Of a DNA stretch of 64,000 nucleotides, positions 23,334-35,300 are shown in pieces. Made by a program: the position numbers and the translations under genes. Every line of letters starts with the position of its first letter. The first letter of the stretch is position 1. The notes below the pieces were generated by a model, which saw nothing but the letters and a program-made list of their open reading frames with translations, searched no databases and was not told the DNA's origin. Where the stretch lies: assembly GCA_031308135.1 (NCBI GenBank), contig JAHLJT010000631.1, positions 214,372,565 to 214,436,564 of the forward strand, in the 5' to 3' direction. Source of the stretch: Acheta domesticus. Taxonomy: Eukaryota; Arthropoda; Insecta; Orthoptera; Gryllidae.

Positions 23334-25344
23334 CAGGGTTGTCCAATTGGCGGCCCGCGGTTCCATTTGTTGTGGCTCGTGACAGATTTTTAATAACAAG
23401 TTTAAGTCCCACCCGTATCGAGCAAGAACACAGCGCCTAGCGCACGCACCCTGTCGGAGCCAACAGCCCATAATGTAAAAATAGGTTCAAGTTTAGATTT
23501 AAGATTATTTCTTGTAAATTGAGAAATTTAAAATCATTCCAGTGTGTTTGCGTTATGCATGCTACGACCTGATATTATGCATGGATCGATTCCCCGTTCC
23601 CCGTTTCAGAGTAGCCGGGCAAAGTGCACAGATCAATTAGTGGTGCTACAGAATGGCACAGACTTTCCCGTATTAGTTTTCTATTTTCTTGGGTCTTCGC
23701 TAGCTATTCGGAATTGCCATATACTCTTTCTTGTCAGCTACCATCTATCATCGCCAAAAGTACATTTTTTTGTCATTTTCTGAATTTTTCGGTTTCCTAT
23801 TGGTAGAACAGAAACATTAATCTTAGAATATTAAAGAACACAAAAACCTAGCCTCAAATGGCAATTTTCTTTTAAAAATTATGCGCCGTTTAAGAAAAAA
23901 TGGCGTTTTAGCACTACTAAAAATGCGAAATTTGAAGTTCATTTTCACAGAAAATTTTTGAGTTTTCAAAATACTTTAGTTGAAGTTATTTGAAGAACTT
24001 ACACTCACAAATATAATAATCTTTACAAATTGCGGATAATGTGCATATTAAAGATGTGAGAGATCTTTCAAAACATTTACATTTATATAATTTTTGAAAA
24101 AACAAAAAAATTACTCAAAATAAACTTTACGCTATACTAAAGAGTGTAATTATCACTATCCCTTACAAAAGTTTCAAGAAAAAAATTGCAGCCATATACG
24201 AGAAAATGGCGTTTGAGCGTTTCTGAAAATGCCGAAATTTGAGCTACTTTTCACAGAAAACGAGAGAAACTTTACTTGACATTATTTAAAGCATATATAC
24301 TCGTAAATATAATAATGTGAAAAAATCGCAGATAATGTAAATATTAACGACGTGAGAGACAAGTAAAAAACATTACATTTTTGTAATTTTAGAAAAAACC
24401 AACCGATAGACCAAAATGACTTTTATGTCATTGATAGAGTACATTTACCACTATCCCTACCAAAAGTTTAAAGAAAAAATTTGGAGCCGTTTTTGAAAAA
24501 ATCTTGTTTTTGTAATTTTTTAAAATTGCATATATTGCACGCAATATTGCGCGAAAACTACTAAAATTTGCAAAACAATGTTTATGACCTTAAACAAAGA
24601 ACTCACATTGGAGAACACATAATTTATTTGAAGGAAAATCTCTATCTTCAATTTTGTAGCTGGAGAAAGACGCCGAAAAAAATTCAAACTTTCACAATTT
24701 TCGAAAATTCAGAGTTATCCGTGAAAATCGGACATATGCCATGTTAATAAGTGTATTTTACTCTATTCATACAAGAAAGTTAAAGAAAAAATTTGGAGCC
24801 GTTTTTGAGAAAATTTTGAAAACTCCCGGGGGGTTTCATATAAAGTGCCCCCAAATTTTGAAGAATCTTTTTCAAAACCTTACAGCTTTGACTAGAATTA
24901 GATCGACTGGGGAATATCCATTTTGGAAGAAATCGTACGTATGGTTTAGGCGCTAGCAGTGTTCACAGACGGACAGACGGACGGACGAACAGACAGACGT
25001 TTTCCTTTCAATTGGGTTTTCGGTATCAAGGACCTAGAAAACAGGGTTTCTGGCACCACGTGTTAGGGGATTTTTTTCTTAATTTAGCAACTGGTTTTAT
25101 CCACTTATTCGTTTTCACGGCCCGGCAATTAATTTTTTTCCGCCGAAAATTGGCCATTTTTTTCGCGCAGCATTACATAACTTTCCCTATACTACGTATA
25201 TCACTCAGTGTATACGTACGTATACGGGAAAGTAACAATACGGGAAAGTCAGGTGTGGATCGCCCGACTAATGAAAATATGACCCGCTAACATATTAGAG
25301 GTTTTCGTTGTGACCCTTGAGACATTGCAAGTTGGGTACCCCGG
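23334..25344. mobile_element. hAT-like element carrying a nested family P copy
   Basis: The left end reads CAGGGTTGTCCAATTGGCGG and the right end, reversed, CCGGGGTACCCAACTTGC. The flanks are a perfect 8-bp repeat TTCTAGAT (23326-23333 and 25345-25352), the hAT target size. About 300 bp on the left and 100 bp on the right are its own; the middle is family P copy 3. No transposase. Confidence 0.65.
23635..25238 (+). mobile_element. Family P repeat, copy 3 (plus orientation, most complete)
   Basis: Runs from GTGGTGCTACAGAATGGCAC (23640) through ACTTTCCCGTATTAG (23661) to the terminal near-palindrome at 25185-25238, which begins ACTTTCCC and ends GGGAAAGT. It is about 1.6 kb. The start and end share the word ACTTTCCCGTAT in inverse orientation, so it may have short terminal inverted repeats. 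No protein is encoded. It lies inside a hAT-like element. Confidence 0.7.
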
Positions 25345-25754
25345 TTCTAGATCTATGTCTCCTAAAACCACCCTTCAAAGTCCCGAGACGCATCATTGTC
25401 GGGATATGCTGATGGGTGTGTGAGGAAAAAGGCCGTTTAGTGGGTCGGGTTTAGCGGATTGCATTTACGCCCGCCTGGTTGAGATGCAGTTTCTTATAAT
25501 TTATAAGGGGGTAAGTGCAATTCGTCATCTTTCTATAAAATTCTCTTTCTCTGGACACTTTAATTTGCTAATATTTATTGGAAGTGATAAGGTATAATCG
25601 TGTACGTGATATAACCATTACTGTTCCTGCCAAGTTCGGAAAAAGACACAACAACGATACCCTCAGATATTCACTGCTTTACACGTCTCTGTAAGTGTCC
25701 CTTCGTCGCTCCGTGCACACAACTTAAAGAGTTATATTTACTTTCTCATTTACG

Positions 25755-25785
<31 letters not shown>

Positions 25786-25850
25786 TTTAATTATTTGAAC
25801 AAATACTTACATACACAGTTTCTTACTATTTATAATATTATATTTGTATT
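25345..25850. other. Non-coding spacer with an AAT run
   Basis: An AAT microsatellite lies at about 25758-25785. Nothing else named. Confidence 0.3.
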
Positions 25851-25851
25851 A

Positions 25852-25912
25852 TTACGTACGTATAGATGGAGTAATACACACAGAATCGAGAAAGTTATGT
25901 AATGCTGCTGAT
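25852..25912 (-). mobile_element. Family P terminal fragment
   Basis: ACGTACGTATAGATGGAG... and AAAGTTATGTAATGCTGC resemble the palindromic end and the adjoining AAAGTTATGTCATGCTGC of copy 2. Only about 60 bp is left, directly before the R2/R4-like LINE piece. Confidence 0.35.
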
Positions 25913-25924
25913 AATCTGTTTCGG

Positions 25925-26705
25925 CATTTCAAGAGAAGTACACGTTTTGAAGTCGTCAAACCCTAAGAAGAACAAGAAGTCCCAAGATCAGGCCTTGAGA
26001 ACACGACATTATGATAAAGCGGTTCTCAAAATTTTCCAAGATGATAATTGTCGCATTTGCCAAGATCAAGTATAAAACGTTGATCATATTGTCGTAGCTT
26101 ACGCAATTCTAGCAAAGACCGAATACTTGAAAAGACACGACAGGGTGTGTAGCTACCTCGGGGCAGATCTGTACCGCCCTCAACGTTCCAAACGCATGCT
26201 CCAAGTGGTACGAACACTCACCAAAACCGGTGACGTCTGTTTGACTGTGTACAATATTGAATTACTAACAAATTCAAACTGATCGCACCATAGCGGCAAA
26301 CAAACCGGATATTGTTATCCAGAATTTGGAGAAAAAATCGTGTCTACTTGTCGATTTTGCTGCACCTTGCAATCAAAACATCGTTGTCAAGGAGGCAGAA
26401 AAACGTTTTAAATACAAGAGTTTGGAAATTGATTAGCCGAATGTGGGGTTAAAAGCACAGGTCGTTCCGATAGTTATCGGAGTTCTGGGATTTGTTCAGC
26501 AAAATTTGTGTAAGAACTTGGCTAAACTCCAGGTCGTTCAAAAGACTGGGAAGTGCAAGAAATTGCTTTATTTTGAATAGCTTACATTTTTGCGCCAAGT
26601 ACTGTAGAGGCATCGACAGTCCCTAGGTCTGCTCATTAGGTGGTTACAATCTGGAGTAGATTTTATATTCAGCCGACTCATAATATCTTTAGTCGTAATG
26701 TAGTG
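25925..26705 (+). pseudogene. 3' end of a LINE with R2/R4-type restriction-like endonuclease
   Basis: The frames read KIFQDDNCRICQDQV, then VDHIV and ILAKTEYLKRHDRVCSYL (a CCHC-like knuckle), and after frame changes KPDIVIQNLEKKSCLLVDFA, KEAEKRFKYKSLEID and VVPIVIGVLGFV. The PD...(L)VD pattern fits the restriction-like nuclease that R2/R4/NeSL-group elements use to nick their targets. Only the C-terminal end remains, with at least two frameshifts and several stops. A TAA/AAT run follows at 26706-26766 and may be its tail. The clade is not settled. Confidence 0.7.
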
Positions 26706-26753
<48 letters not shown>

Positions 26754-26766
26754 TAATAATAATAAT
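26706..26766. repeat. AAT microsatellite, possible LINE tail
   Basis: About twenty AAT triplets directly after the LINE coding remnant. Confidence 0.85.
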
Positions 26767-29080
26767 AGAATATATAGTAACAATAGAAAATTAGTAAGAA
26801 ATTCGGCCCGAAGAAATTGAAATAACACTACTTAAAATTACGCAATAATCAACTTTTCATATAAATTTGTATGCTTTCAACTGTATCGATATATCACTGC
26901 ATTTTAAAATCACGAGAGATATTGTACTTTTTGGGGTAAGCGCGAAACTCGCTAAAAATTTAGAACAATTTTTTAACAGTAGAGCTTTAAAGAGCTTAGC
27001 ATCAGTTCTCTAAATCGGATTCAGGTGATCGCGTCTCTAATCCCAATAAGCAGCTTTTAATAAGAGAAGCTATGAGTGCTCAGAATTGCACTTGCAGGGA
27101 TTTTCCATTTAATTTGGAACACCCATGCCGAGGTGTGAGCAATAAGCTGCGCCAATGGCAGGGAGTGTATGTTGCATTTACACTAGTCCCATGAACGGAC
27201 TTATTGAATAGCAATTAACAATTGCTTTGTTTACAGTTGTTTTTGATACTAGTTTTGACTCCGGCTTTAAGCTAAAATGAATTACATAGTGAATAGTAAA
27301 TATTTTAAAATGCACTTCATTCATTTATTTTAAAAACAACAATTCAAAGATTAAAAAATATTAATATCCAATAGCGTTATAAACAATTGCCACGAACAAA
27401 AGAATTGAATTTATCTTATGTGCATTGCCTGAGTACTAATTATTGTTTCAGTTTGGTAAAGCATTTCGTTTCCTAAGATCATGAAAATAATAATGCAGCA
27501 GAAACGAATTCACTTCTTTGGATTTATAAATTGTGTATTTAATTAGCGATGACGATTTGCCTACCAATGACGATTTGCGATGTAATGATTTGTTAATGTA
27601 GCCGAGAAACTTGCATTCGGGTATGTTCTATGACATACTACAAAAAACGAAAACAGTTTGTAAGACGCAATATATCGAATTACAAGAAGGAACAACAATG
27701 ATCTAATTTTCAGCATCAAACAGATACGTCATGAGAAGTGTGTGAAATATACTGGATAGTGTTAAGATAAACTATTTAAAATTATAAAAAACTATTTAAC
27801 AATTCTTTTTCCTCCAAATAAAGGGAATATTTTAAAAGGATAATAGAAATAGAGTCTATAAGATCTTGAGTGACATAAACAATTTCTTCGCTAAATCATT
27901 GTACTTTTGTATGTTATACTATTTAATATAAAAATATTTTAACACATTCAATACTGAATTCACACTGTGTCATTCCATTTAGTTTCCTGTGATATCATTT
28001 CAACAAAACGTTCATTTATTTCGAAATTGGAGCAACTTTTGGCACCACACTTTGCAGATCTTTTACCCCTGGAAGAAAACTTCCCTTTGACAAGTGGAGA
28101 AGAATATGAGATCCATCCAATACCAAAAAATTTTCATCCGTGCGTACACATTTGAATATGTAGAGAAGAACCTGTATTAGTCAATCAAAGTAAAGTTATG
28201 AACTGAATGAACTGATAGAAAACATATAATGTAAGTTATTTATGAAATTGCATGCAGTGTATGTCAAGCCCAATTTCATCACTTATTAATCTGCAGGAAG
28301 ACACGATCAATTAGAACTGGATGGCATCTTAATTGAGATGTTGAGGGACACAAGAGTAACAGAAAAACGAATATATAATACCAAATGCATAATAGTATTT
28401 ACGAAATAAAGATTATCTTATAATTTTACACACGTGTCGCTCCCTGCATTACCCAAGAATATACTATCAGGTGTGACAAAAGTAAATGGAGGATACATGT
28501 CGCGTCTGCAACGTCGAGTTTCTATGGCTTTCCATGGCGCCTCCTTCTTTTAATCTGGTAGTTTTCACATTGTGGGTATTCTTTCCTTGGCTGACCTTGA
28601 TATGTGACATAGCCTTTGAGCTTTGGGAAGTCTTATTTTATGAGAAAGCGTTTCTTTACTACATGTTCCTTACGGAATACATATGAAATAAATTGAAGAC
28701 CTTGGGGCAATAACATGCTATGCGACATTTCTCATGGAATATAAATATTAGTGTTTTTCAATGCCCCATAGATGTGTCTAGATGTTGGGTTATTATTTTA
28801 ACGATTCGCCGCAAGATGGCACTGTAATTCACAAATTAATGTTCTTTAATCCAATGTGTAGAATGCATTGTCTAAACCATTACTCTCCTTTTTCTCAGAA
28901 CTTACGTATTGTGGCAGAGCATGCTATTGCCCCGAGGTCTTCAATGTCAAAACGCAGTGAATGCTTCGTAGTAAGTGTTTGTTCCGCAACTCTTCGCTTG
29001 CGTGCTTCAGCAGATGCCATAAGGAGAAGATTTACTATTTCGTGTTTCCGAGAACGTCAACTTCCTTCAAATACAGTCCC
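26767..29080. other. AT-rich DNA with no recognised gene
   Basis: Short frames (27967-28155, 28486-28686, 28782-29090) have no recognised motif. No repeat family seen. Confidence 0.3.
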
Positions 29081-29084
29081 GTAC

Positions 29085-29605
29085 GTGTAGTGCGTGTTTT
29101 ATCAAGGGTGGTGGCGGTATTCTTCCCTCGCTGGATGGTGATATCCGGCGTCAATCTACACGTCAGTTTGCGGATTTTCCCCATCCAGGAATCTCCCGCC
29201 ACCGGGTCATTGCCCCTGCCGAGACAAGCTCTAAGCTGCCGACTTGTCTCCCGACACGTGAGGTAGTGAAGTGCGTGTAAGTTTAAGAGGAAGTAAGGGA
29301 GGGGTGATGATAGGACAAGGAAGAGCAAGGGAAAAAAATTGAGAGCGGTTTGTGGCCTGTTTGTTATGATACTGCTTCGGCATTCGTCTGATGTTGATCC
29401 GAGAAACCAAGGAAAACTGCTGATCAGAGCAGTTTGGCGCCACAATTCTCCAGACAGCGGCTGAATTCGACCTAGCTACCTAGAGTCCAAAATCCTCGCT
29501 CATGAATAAAAGTATGTCTCTCTTGGGACTCAAACCCCAGAACCCCTCCGTCAGAGGCATCGCAGTGGAAGGAGTTGATACCCTTAGCTACCTCAGCCTG
29601 TCCAT
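29085..29605 (-). mobile_element. tRNA-derived SINE, copy b (reverse orientation)
   Basis: On the minus strand the head reads GGTAGCTAAGGGTATCAAC (A-box region, about 29585) and GGGTTTGAGTCCC (B box, about 29533). The body carries the landmarks seen in copies d and e: GTTTCTCGGATCAAC, GCCGAAGCAGTATCA, CAAACAGGCCACAAACCGC, and near the 3' end GATATCACCATCCAGCGAGG. About 500 bp. Confidence 0.75.
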
Positions 29606-30224
29606 GAGGAGTAGAGAATATGAGGTGAAACTTTATGTCAGTGATATGTTCGAAAAATCATCATCAATCAAATTGCGCTTATGTTGCTTGATAGGTTTCG
29701 CATTGATAAATTGTCTAAGGTAATTTTCACGGTACATGGTCAAAAGATTCCCTTTATAATTATCGTAATCTACAATTTTCAACACACGTCAAATAACAAA
29801 ATGTCACAACATTAAAAAAATCAAAACATCCGTACCTCAAATTCCACATTTATTTGTCATCGAGGTCATCCACCATCATATTCAATTATAAAAGCGTCAT
29901 ATCATATGAGTTTCAATATATGTGATAATGTCTAGACCAGACGTGCACAACCCGCGGCCCGGCGATGTACGACATTTTCTGCATCCCGCGGTTGTTTGAC
30001 AAATATTTAATCAGTCTTCGAAAATAACAACTGTTCTTGTGACTTGCAAATTTCTTCAGAGAATGGTCGATATCGCCGGACGTAGCGTTGTGATAGAAAA
30101 GTTGACTAGTAGGGCCCTATCTGTAATTTTCAATTGGTAAGCGTGCGCACCAGGGGATAATTCTGATTATGCTTACCGTGGAAAATGAACAGCAGATTCG
30201 GCCACATTTCAAATCCATCCAGAA
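29606..30224. other. Spacer with a possible hAT-like end at 29938
   Basis: CAGACGTGCACAACCCGCGG at 29939 resembles hAT termini; no partner end found. The rest is AT-rich and unassigned. Confidence 0.3.
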
Positions 30225-30545
30225 GATTGCGTTGAAGGCCGGCGGCTCTAATCGATAGGTTTCCGTAGTTTTCCAATCACCACCAGGCGAATGTCGAATC
30301 AGGGCAGTAACTGACGTGCGGGCATTGTCCTAAACCTCTCTCCTAACTAACACATCTCGGGAGATCATCGAGATCTTGTAGTGTGCCCGGGTGGAGCGGT
30401 GCCCCGCTAGTGGGAGATACCTAGATGGGGATAACTCCGCAAGCCGACAGGTAGGTCGGCGCCGGATTTCAACGTGCAGTGGGGAAATAAAACCGAACCT
30501 TAGCGTGATACAACCGTGAACTACACTTACGGGAAGCTATTTTCG
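30225..30545 (+). mobile_element. SINE, copy c (5'-truncated)
   Basis: Starts within the body (GGCCGGCGGCTCTAATCGAT, TTTCCGTAGTTTTC) and keeps the 3' landmarks CGGTGCCCCGCTAGTGGGAG, GCAAGCCGACAGGTAGGTCG and CTACACTTACG. Matches copies d and e; the tRNA head is missing. Confidence 0.7.
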
Positions 30546-31224
30546 CACTTGCGCAGGTAAGACTCCGCTTGCAAAGGCCTGAGTTGATCCATGGTCGCGC
30601 TGGGCGTTAGTCGGACCGCGGCCTCCATCCCTTGCTTCTGCCCGCCTAACGGCCGACGGAGATCCTTCGACAATTAATATTTTTTCTCATTATTCTTCCT
30701 CTAATTGTCAAAAGCTCTCCAAAATCTGACTAAGTTTTTAATTGTTCACTACCTGCTGATGAAAACAATTTAAAAATCCAAATCCCTGATTATAATCGTT
30801 GCGTGTTCCTATAATCGTTAAGTAGGCGCGCGAGCAATAATCGCGTAAACGGGCGCGCCCTACTGAGAACGCCATTTCTTTTACTTGATGTAGAGCAACT
30901 AAAATATAATTAAATACTTAAAGTAACGTGTTTATTACAAGAAAATATTTTATTCGATAATTTTGGCATTACACAAAATATCTTTTAACAAAATAAACAA
31001 AAAATACGGCAAAAATAATTGATAAAATGTCTAGATTCCAGCCTGTAAGAATGTTTATTTTGTATGATGTTCTTATTGGTGTACAAAACTATTTTATTTA
31101 GAGGCTTTATTAATTATACGCTGTTCCCGCTGGTGCAGATACCTGGTTATCGAAATTCTAGGAAAGAAAAGCTCAGAAATGTAGCGTGGCGTACTCAGTA
31201 CGTCGCGTCGCGTGCCCACTTAAG
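30546..31224. other. Spacer, nothing recognised
   Basis: A small imperfect hairpin AGTAGGCGCGCG/GGGCGCGCCCTACT lies at 30821-30863. No gene. Confidence 0.3.
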
Positions 31225-32039
31225 GGTAAAGGTTGCTCTACAATAGCCCGAGAACGGGAACGGCAACGCGAAGGCGAGGACGGGAACGGGAACGCGAGGG
31301 ACGTGCGCTTCACAATAAACGCCAGCGGGAAGATGAATAGCGCTATGATCCTGTAGCGGCAAAAACGAGTACTTCAGGAAAGAGTCGCCGAAACCAAAGC
31401 ACTTCTAGCTGAGCTACTCTGTTCACTCTTTGCTTTGCCATCTGTCAGTTTTTTGCGTGTGGTAGTACTAATAATGAATACTTTAACGAAAGAATATTAA
31501 TTTAAAAATAATTCATCAGAATGAAAAAATGCAAAAACTAGTAAGAACTTACGGAAAATGCAACTAAAGAAATTTTAATCAATAAACAAAAAACTCAAAT
31601 GTACTTAAACGAAACCAAAAAAATATTTTGTGGTAAATTTTAATTCTATATATTAATATGAAAAGAAAACTAAAAATACTGAAATCACTAAAAAGAACTA
31701 AAACAATTCAACAACGACTAACTAAATCCTGCTCAAACCCTAACCTCGCAAATCCACGCTGTAACCTCAAATCCGCTCCAGACCAGTTTCGCGCGCAGGC
31801 CGCGCGCTCGATCAGCTGGAAAGCTTCGCCTCCATTTGCTGTACTCTCATTGGTCGAGAGGATTCCCGTTCCCGGGCCGAGATAAATGTTGACCATCTTT
31901 CGCGTTCCCGTTCCCGTCAAGCTTCGCGTTCCCGTCGTGTTGTGAACGCCTGCCTGAGATGTCCGCCTTTCAACTTTCTTTGCGTTCGCGTTCGCGTTGC
32001 CGTTCCCGTCCACGGGCTATTGTGGAGCGGCCTTTAACC
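31225..32039. mobile_element. PIF/Harbinger-like non-autonomous element
   Basis: The ends are inverted repeats: GGTAAAGGTTGCTCTACAAT at the left and, reversed, GGTTAAAGGCCGCTCCACAA at the right, both continuing into ATAGCCCG and repeated GGGAACGG/GCGAACGC words. About 815 bp, with no transposase. The G/C-rich terminal words next to an ACAATAGCCCG core are typical of insect Harbinger-like elements as I recall them. No clear target duplication. Confidence 0.6.
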
Positions 32040-32310
32040 GACGCACATGGAGCGGGGGCAGAGGACGCGAGTGCACGGGGCTGAGATTCCGTGCGGACGC
32101 GCGGAACTTCCGAGTATCGAGCCGCGCTGCGCCCGCCTTCGCCGCCGCCGACCCCGCTCGATGTTCGCGTATTCCAGGACAAGTTGCGCGGCCCCGCGAG
32201 TCGCTTTGTCGCCGCCGCCGCACGAGCCGCTGCGCTCGCATCTGAGTTGCGCCGGACGCACCGCTCCGCGGCAGAGCCCCGCCCCCTCCTCATAACTTCA
32301 CAACTTTACC
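32040..32310. promoter_or_regulatory. CpG-rich patch of unknown role
   Basis: About 270 bp dense in CpG and GCC words, directly next to the Harbinger-like element. It could be an island or non-coding exon of an unseen gene, or part of a repeat. The six overlapping Arg/Ala-rich frames are compositional. Confidence 0.35.
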
Positions 32311-35300
32311 TGAGAACATCCCCCTCCCGAGATGCAGCCGTTGAGGCGTTTCACGGAGGGCGACTTTTCCTTCCAAGTTGCGCGAGATACTACAATATGC
32401 GTCCTCGGTTTATAGTACTATAAAAATCGTAGCTTGCGCTCGTTTTTTTCAACCACTAAAATGAAAAATGAAACGATACCTACTGCCGCAAGGAAATCCA
32501 CTGAAACTAAGCAGCAAAATTGGAGTTTACATTTAAATCAAGTGATAGGTGCACAGTTAATGAGGTAGAATGTGTTTATTTGCATGTAATGTCTTTGTAT
32601 TTATTGTGTTACCGAAACACTAATAATGGGTAAAATGTAATGCTTTTAATGAATGCAAATAGATCTAACAGTGCTTACATTAATAGAATATAAACATATT
32701 AAGAAAACAGGCAATGTAGATGAGAGAGTGAAGTAATTTTTTCATGAAATGGGCAAAAAGCACTTTAGCAGCAAAGCATCGGAAGTGTAAGCTTTCGAAG
32801 CAAAATCAATAGAATTTTGTCTTATTGACATTTGAAAATTAAATATAATGAAATAGAATACTCTTTCTGTCATTTGATTTTGTACCATTGATTAATTATT
32901 ACATACATCACCTTCTAACTCTAGAAACCAAAACGTTAAACATATCCATTCATGTACCAATTTGTTGTTGTTGTTTTCAATTAGTCTTTTAATATCCTCC
33001 AAATATAAGGACACAAAGAAACAATAAACAATGTTGAAATTTTAAAGATTCATCTTCAAACTACTTTAGAAGTTAGTGAGTGACCTCATAGTGAGTCAGC
33101 CATAAACGCTAGACAGCAAAATGTTAAATAATTTAACCTTTTTCTATCATGTATGGCTGACACACTTTTATGAATAATATTGGTAAATACAGTACTGTGC
33201 GGTTTTCAAAAATTTTATTGGGATATTCAGTACAATTTTAAAATTCAAAATCAATACTTTTTTACATTAAAGTAATTTTATAAATTAGTAAAAGCTTACA
33301 TCCAATAGAAAAGTCGAAATTTGTATAGTACATTAATCAGAGATACTCCAAAATACTTAAACAATTATTATTAGAAGCGAAGAGAGGGAATAGTCAAGCA
33401 CCGGTCTATTAAATATGATCCTACTACTTATATTCCTACTATTTTATTAATCTCAAATGACAAAATAAAAGCCCTTCTGGCCTGCAATATGTGGAAAAGT
33501 GTCAGAAACTGAAAACTTTTAAGGCAAGCCAATGCTCATATCGCGTCCCAGTGAGAAAAATGTATTCAATTTTCAATGGGCAAAAAGAAAATGCCCAAAG
33601 AGAAATATAATAAATTCATTTTATAATCTGTCTATTAAACAGTAAAATTTAATGTATGAATTTTTCGATCTTCCAGATGTTATCTTTCCAAAATATTAAC
33701 CATCATGTGTTATGTGATATCATAATACTTGCAAAATATGTTGCACAGTCAACATTACGCAGCTGCTTTTTTGAAACTGTTGTGCATCGAATCGCACGGT
33801 CAAACCCTTGTCTCTTCTTTGAACGACTTCGAGAGATTTCCAAAAGGCATCAAAATTACATTTATACTTTTCTCTAGCTCACAGTGAAAATCGCGATAAT
33901 TCGGAGCAAGGGCACATTCGGTGTACTCAGCCGAGTTGCAACTTCTTCAGTAACAGACGTGCTGAAACTAAATTTATTGTTTAATGCAACTATCCAATTT
34001 TCTCTGGTATGTACAGATAAATTTGCCTTAAATTATTCATAAATCAAAATTACTTTTACTGATAATAGGATGTTTGTAACAATACCATTGGATCGCAAAT
34101 TTCTAAACTAGCAGCAAAAACGAAGCAACGCACCTCAAAATGACGCGTCTAAAATTGTGTCTATGAATACTTGCTGGCCATCTGGGCATACTACTGGGCG
34201 TAAGTTATTCTAGAAGGCATAGTAATATATATAAAACGGTTGTATCAAATTCGCAAACCATAATTTTACTATTTACATTTTTTCAAATAACTGTATTCTT
34301 ATTTAATAGCCGAGAATATCTGAAATTTTGCGTTGATTTTTTGTGTTTAAAGGGCATAACAAGCATTAGACATCACACTCCCAAACATTTTGAACCAGCG
34401 AACGACAGACACAATGGAATCGTTTAGAAATCTAGCCGCATCGTGAACTTCCAATCTTGCTATAACGTTGGATTTTATAACCCATTTTTGATTATAATTA
34501 TTCATCAAATACTAACAAAGTATTTGTAAGTAGTAGTATGCTGAATTTATGTAATAGTATTGTAGTAGTTTGATTGAGTAACCCAGCATTGAGTTGTGTG
34601 GTAGTGTATTGTGAAGTGTGAGTGTATTGTAGAAGTGTGATATTGTAATAGTGTAATTTCTTGTAGTAGTGTGAATTCATATTGTACTGATGTAGTAGTA
34701 TTGCTCAATTTGAATGCTCGGGATTATTTATTCGTTTGAAAAGGTACAGTGTTCCGTTTATAAAACAAAGTTGGCCCAATATATTTAAAATAAAAATGTC
34801 ATCATAAAGCTATTGACCAACTGGTGAGCAAGGGCTCATTCTATCCCGAATAGCATGGTGAAAATTTCATCCCAATATCTTGAACCGTTTAGAGAATATT
34901 CGAGGAGGATGCTTTTATTGATTAACCCTATATAATTCTGTTATTAGATAGCTTCATCTCGTTACACAATGGTAGCCATTACTATTCAGCTTTATTGTAA
35001 TCCAGGTGATTGACCAATAACAGAGAGGTTTACAAACCAAGAATTGAGGTGTAATTAATCACGGGTCATCGTTCTATTAAATATTTCGTTCTATTGAGAC
35101 GATCGTGTACTGGTTAATGTTAAATGGTGCACGAAAGTGAATTAAACATCACCAAAAGTGTGGATAATATCCTATAACTATCAATAGCTGTTATTTCGCG
35201 TAGGAACAGTATATATTCCCGATATAATGGGCACTAATACATTTTCTCGTTCCTTGTTCGTGTCGGAATATTTTTCGTACTTGTCAATTAATACTCATTA

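Noticed and set aside
20411..25238. One giant 4.8-kb foldback element with 1.3-1.6 kb arms
   Set aside because: The right arm lies inside a hAT-like element with its own perfect target duplication (TTCTAGAT), while the left arm is outside it, so the arms are separate insertions of one family.
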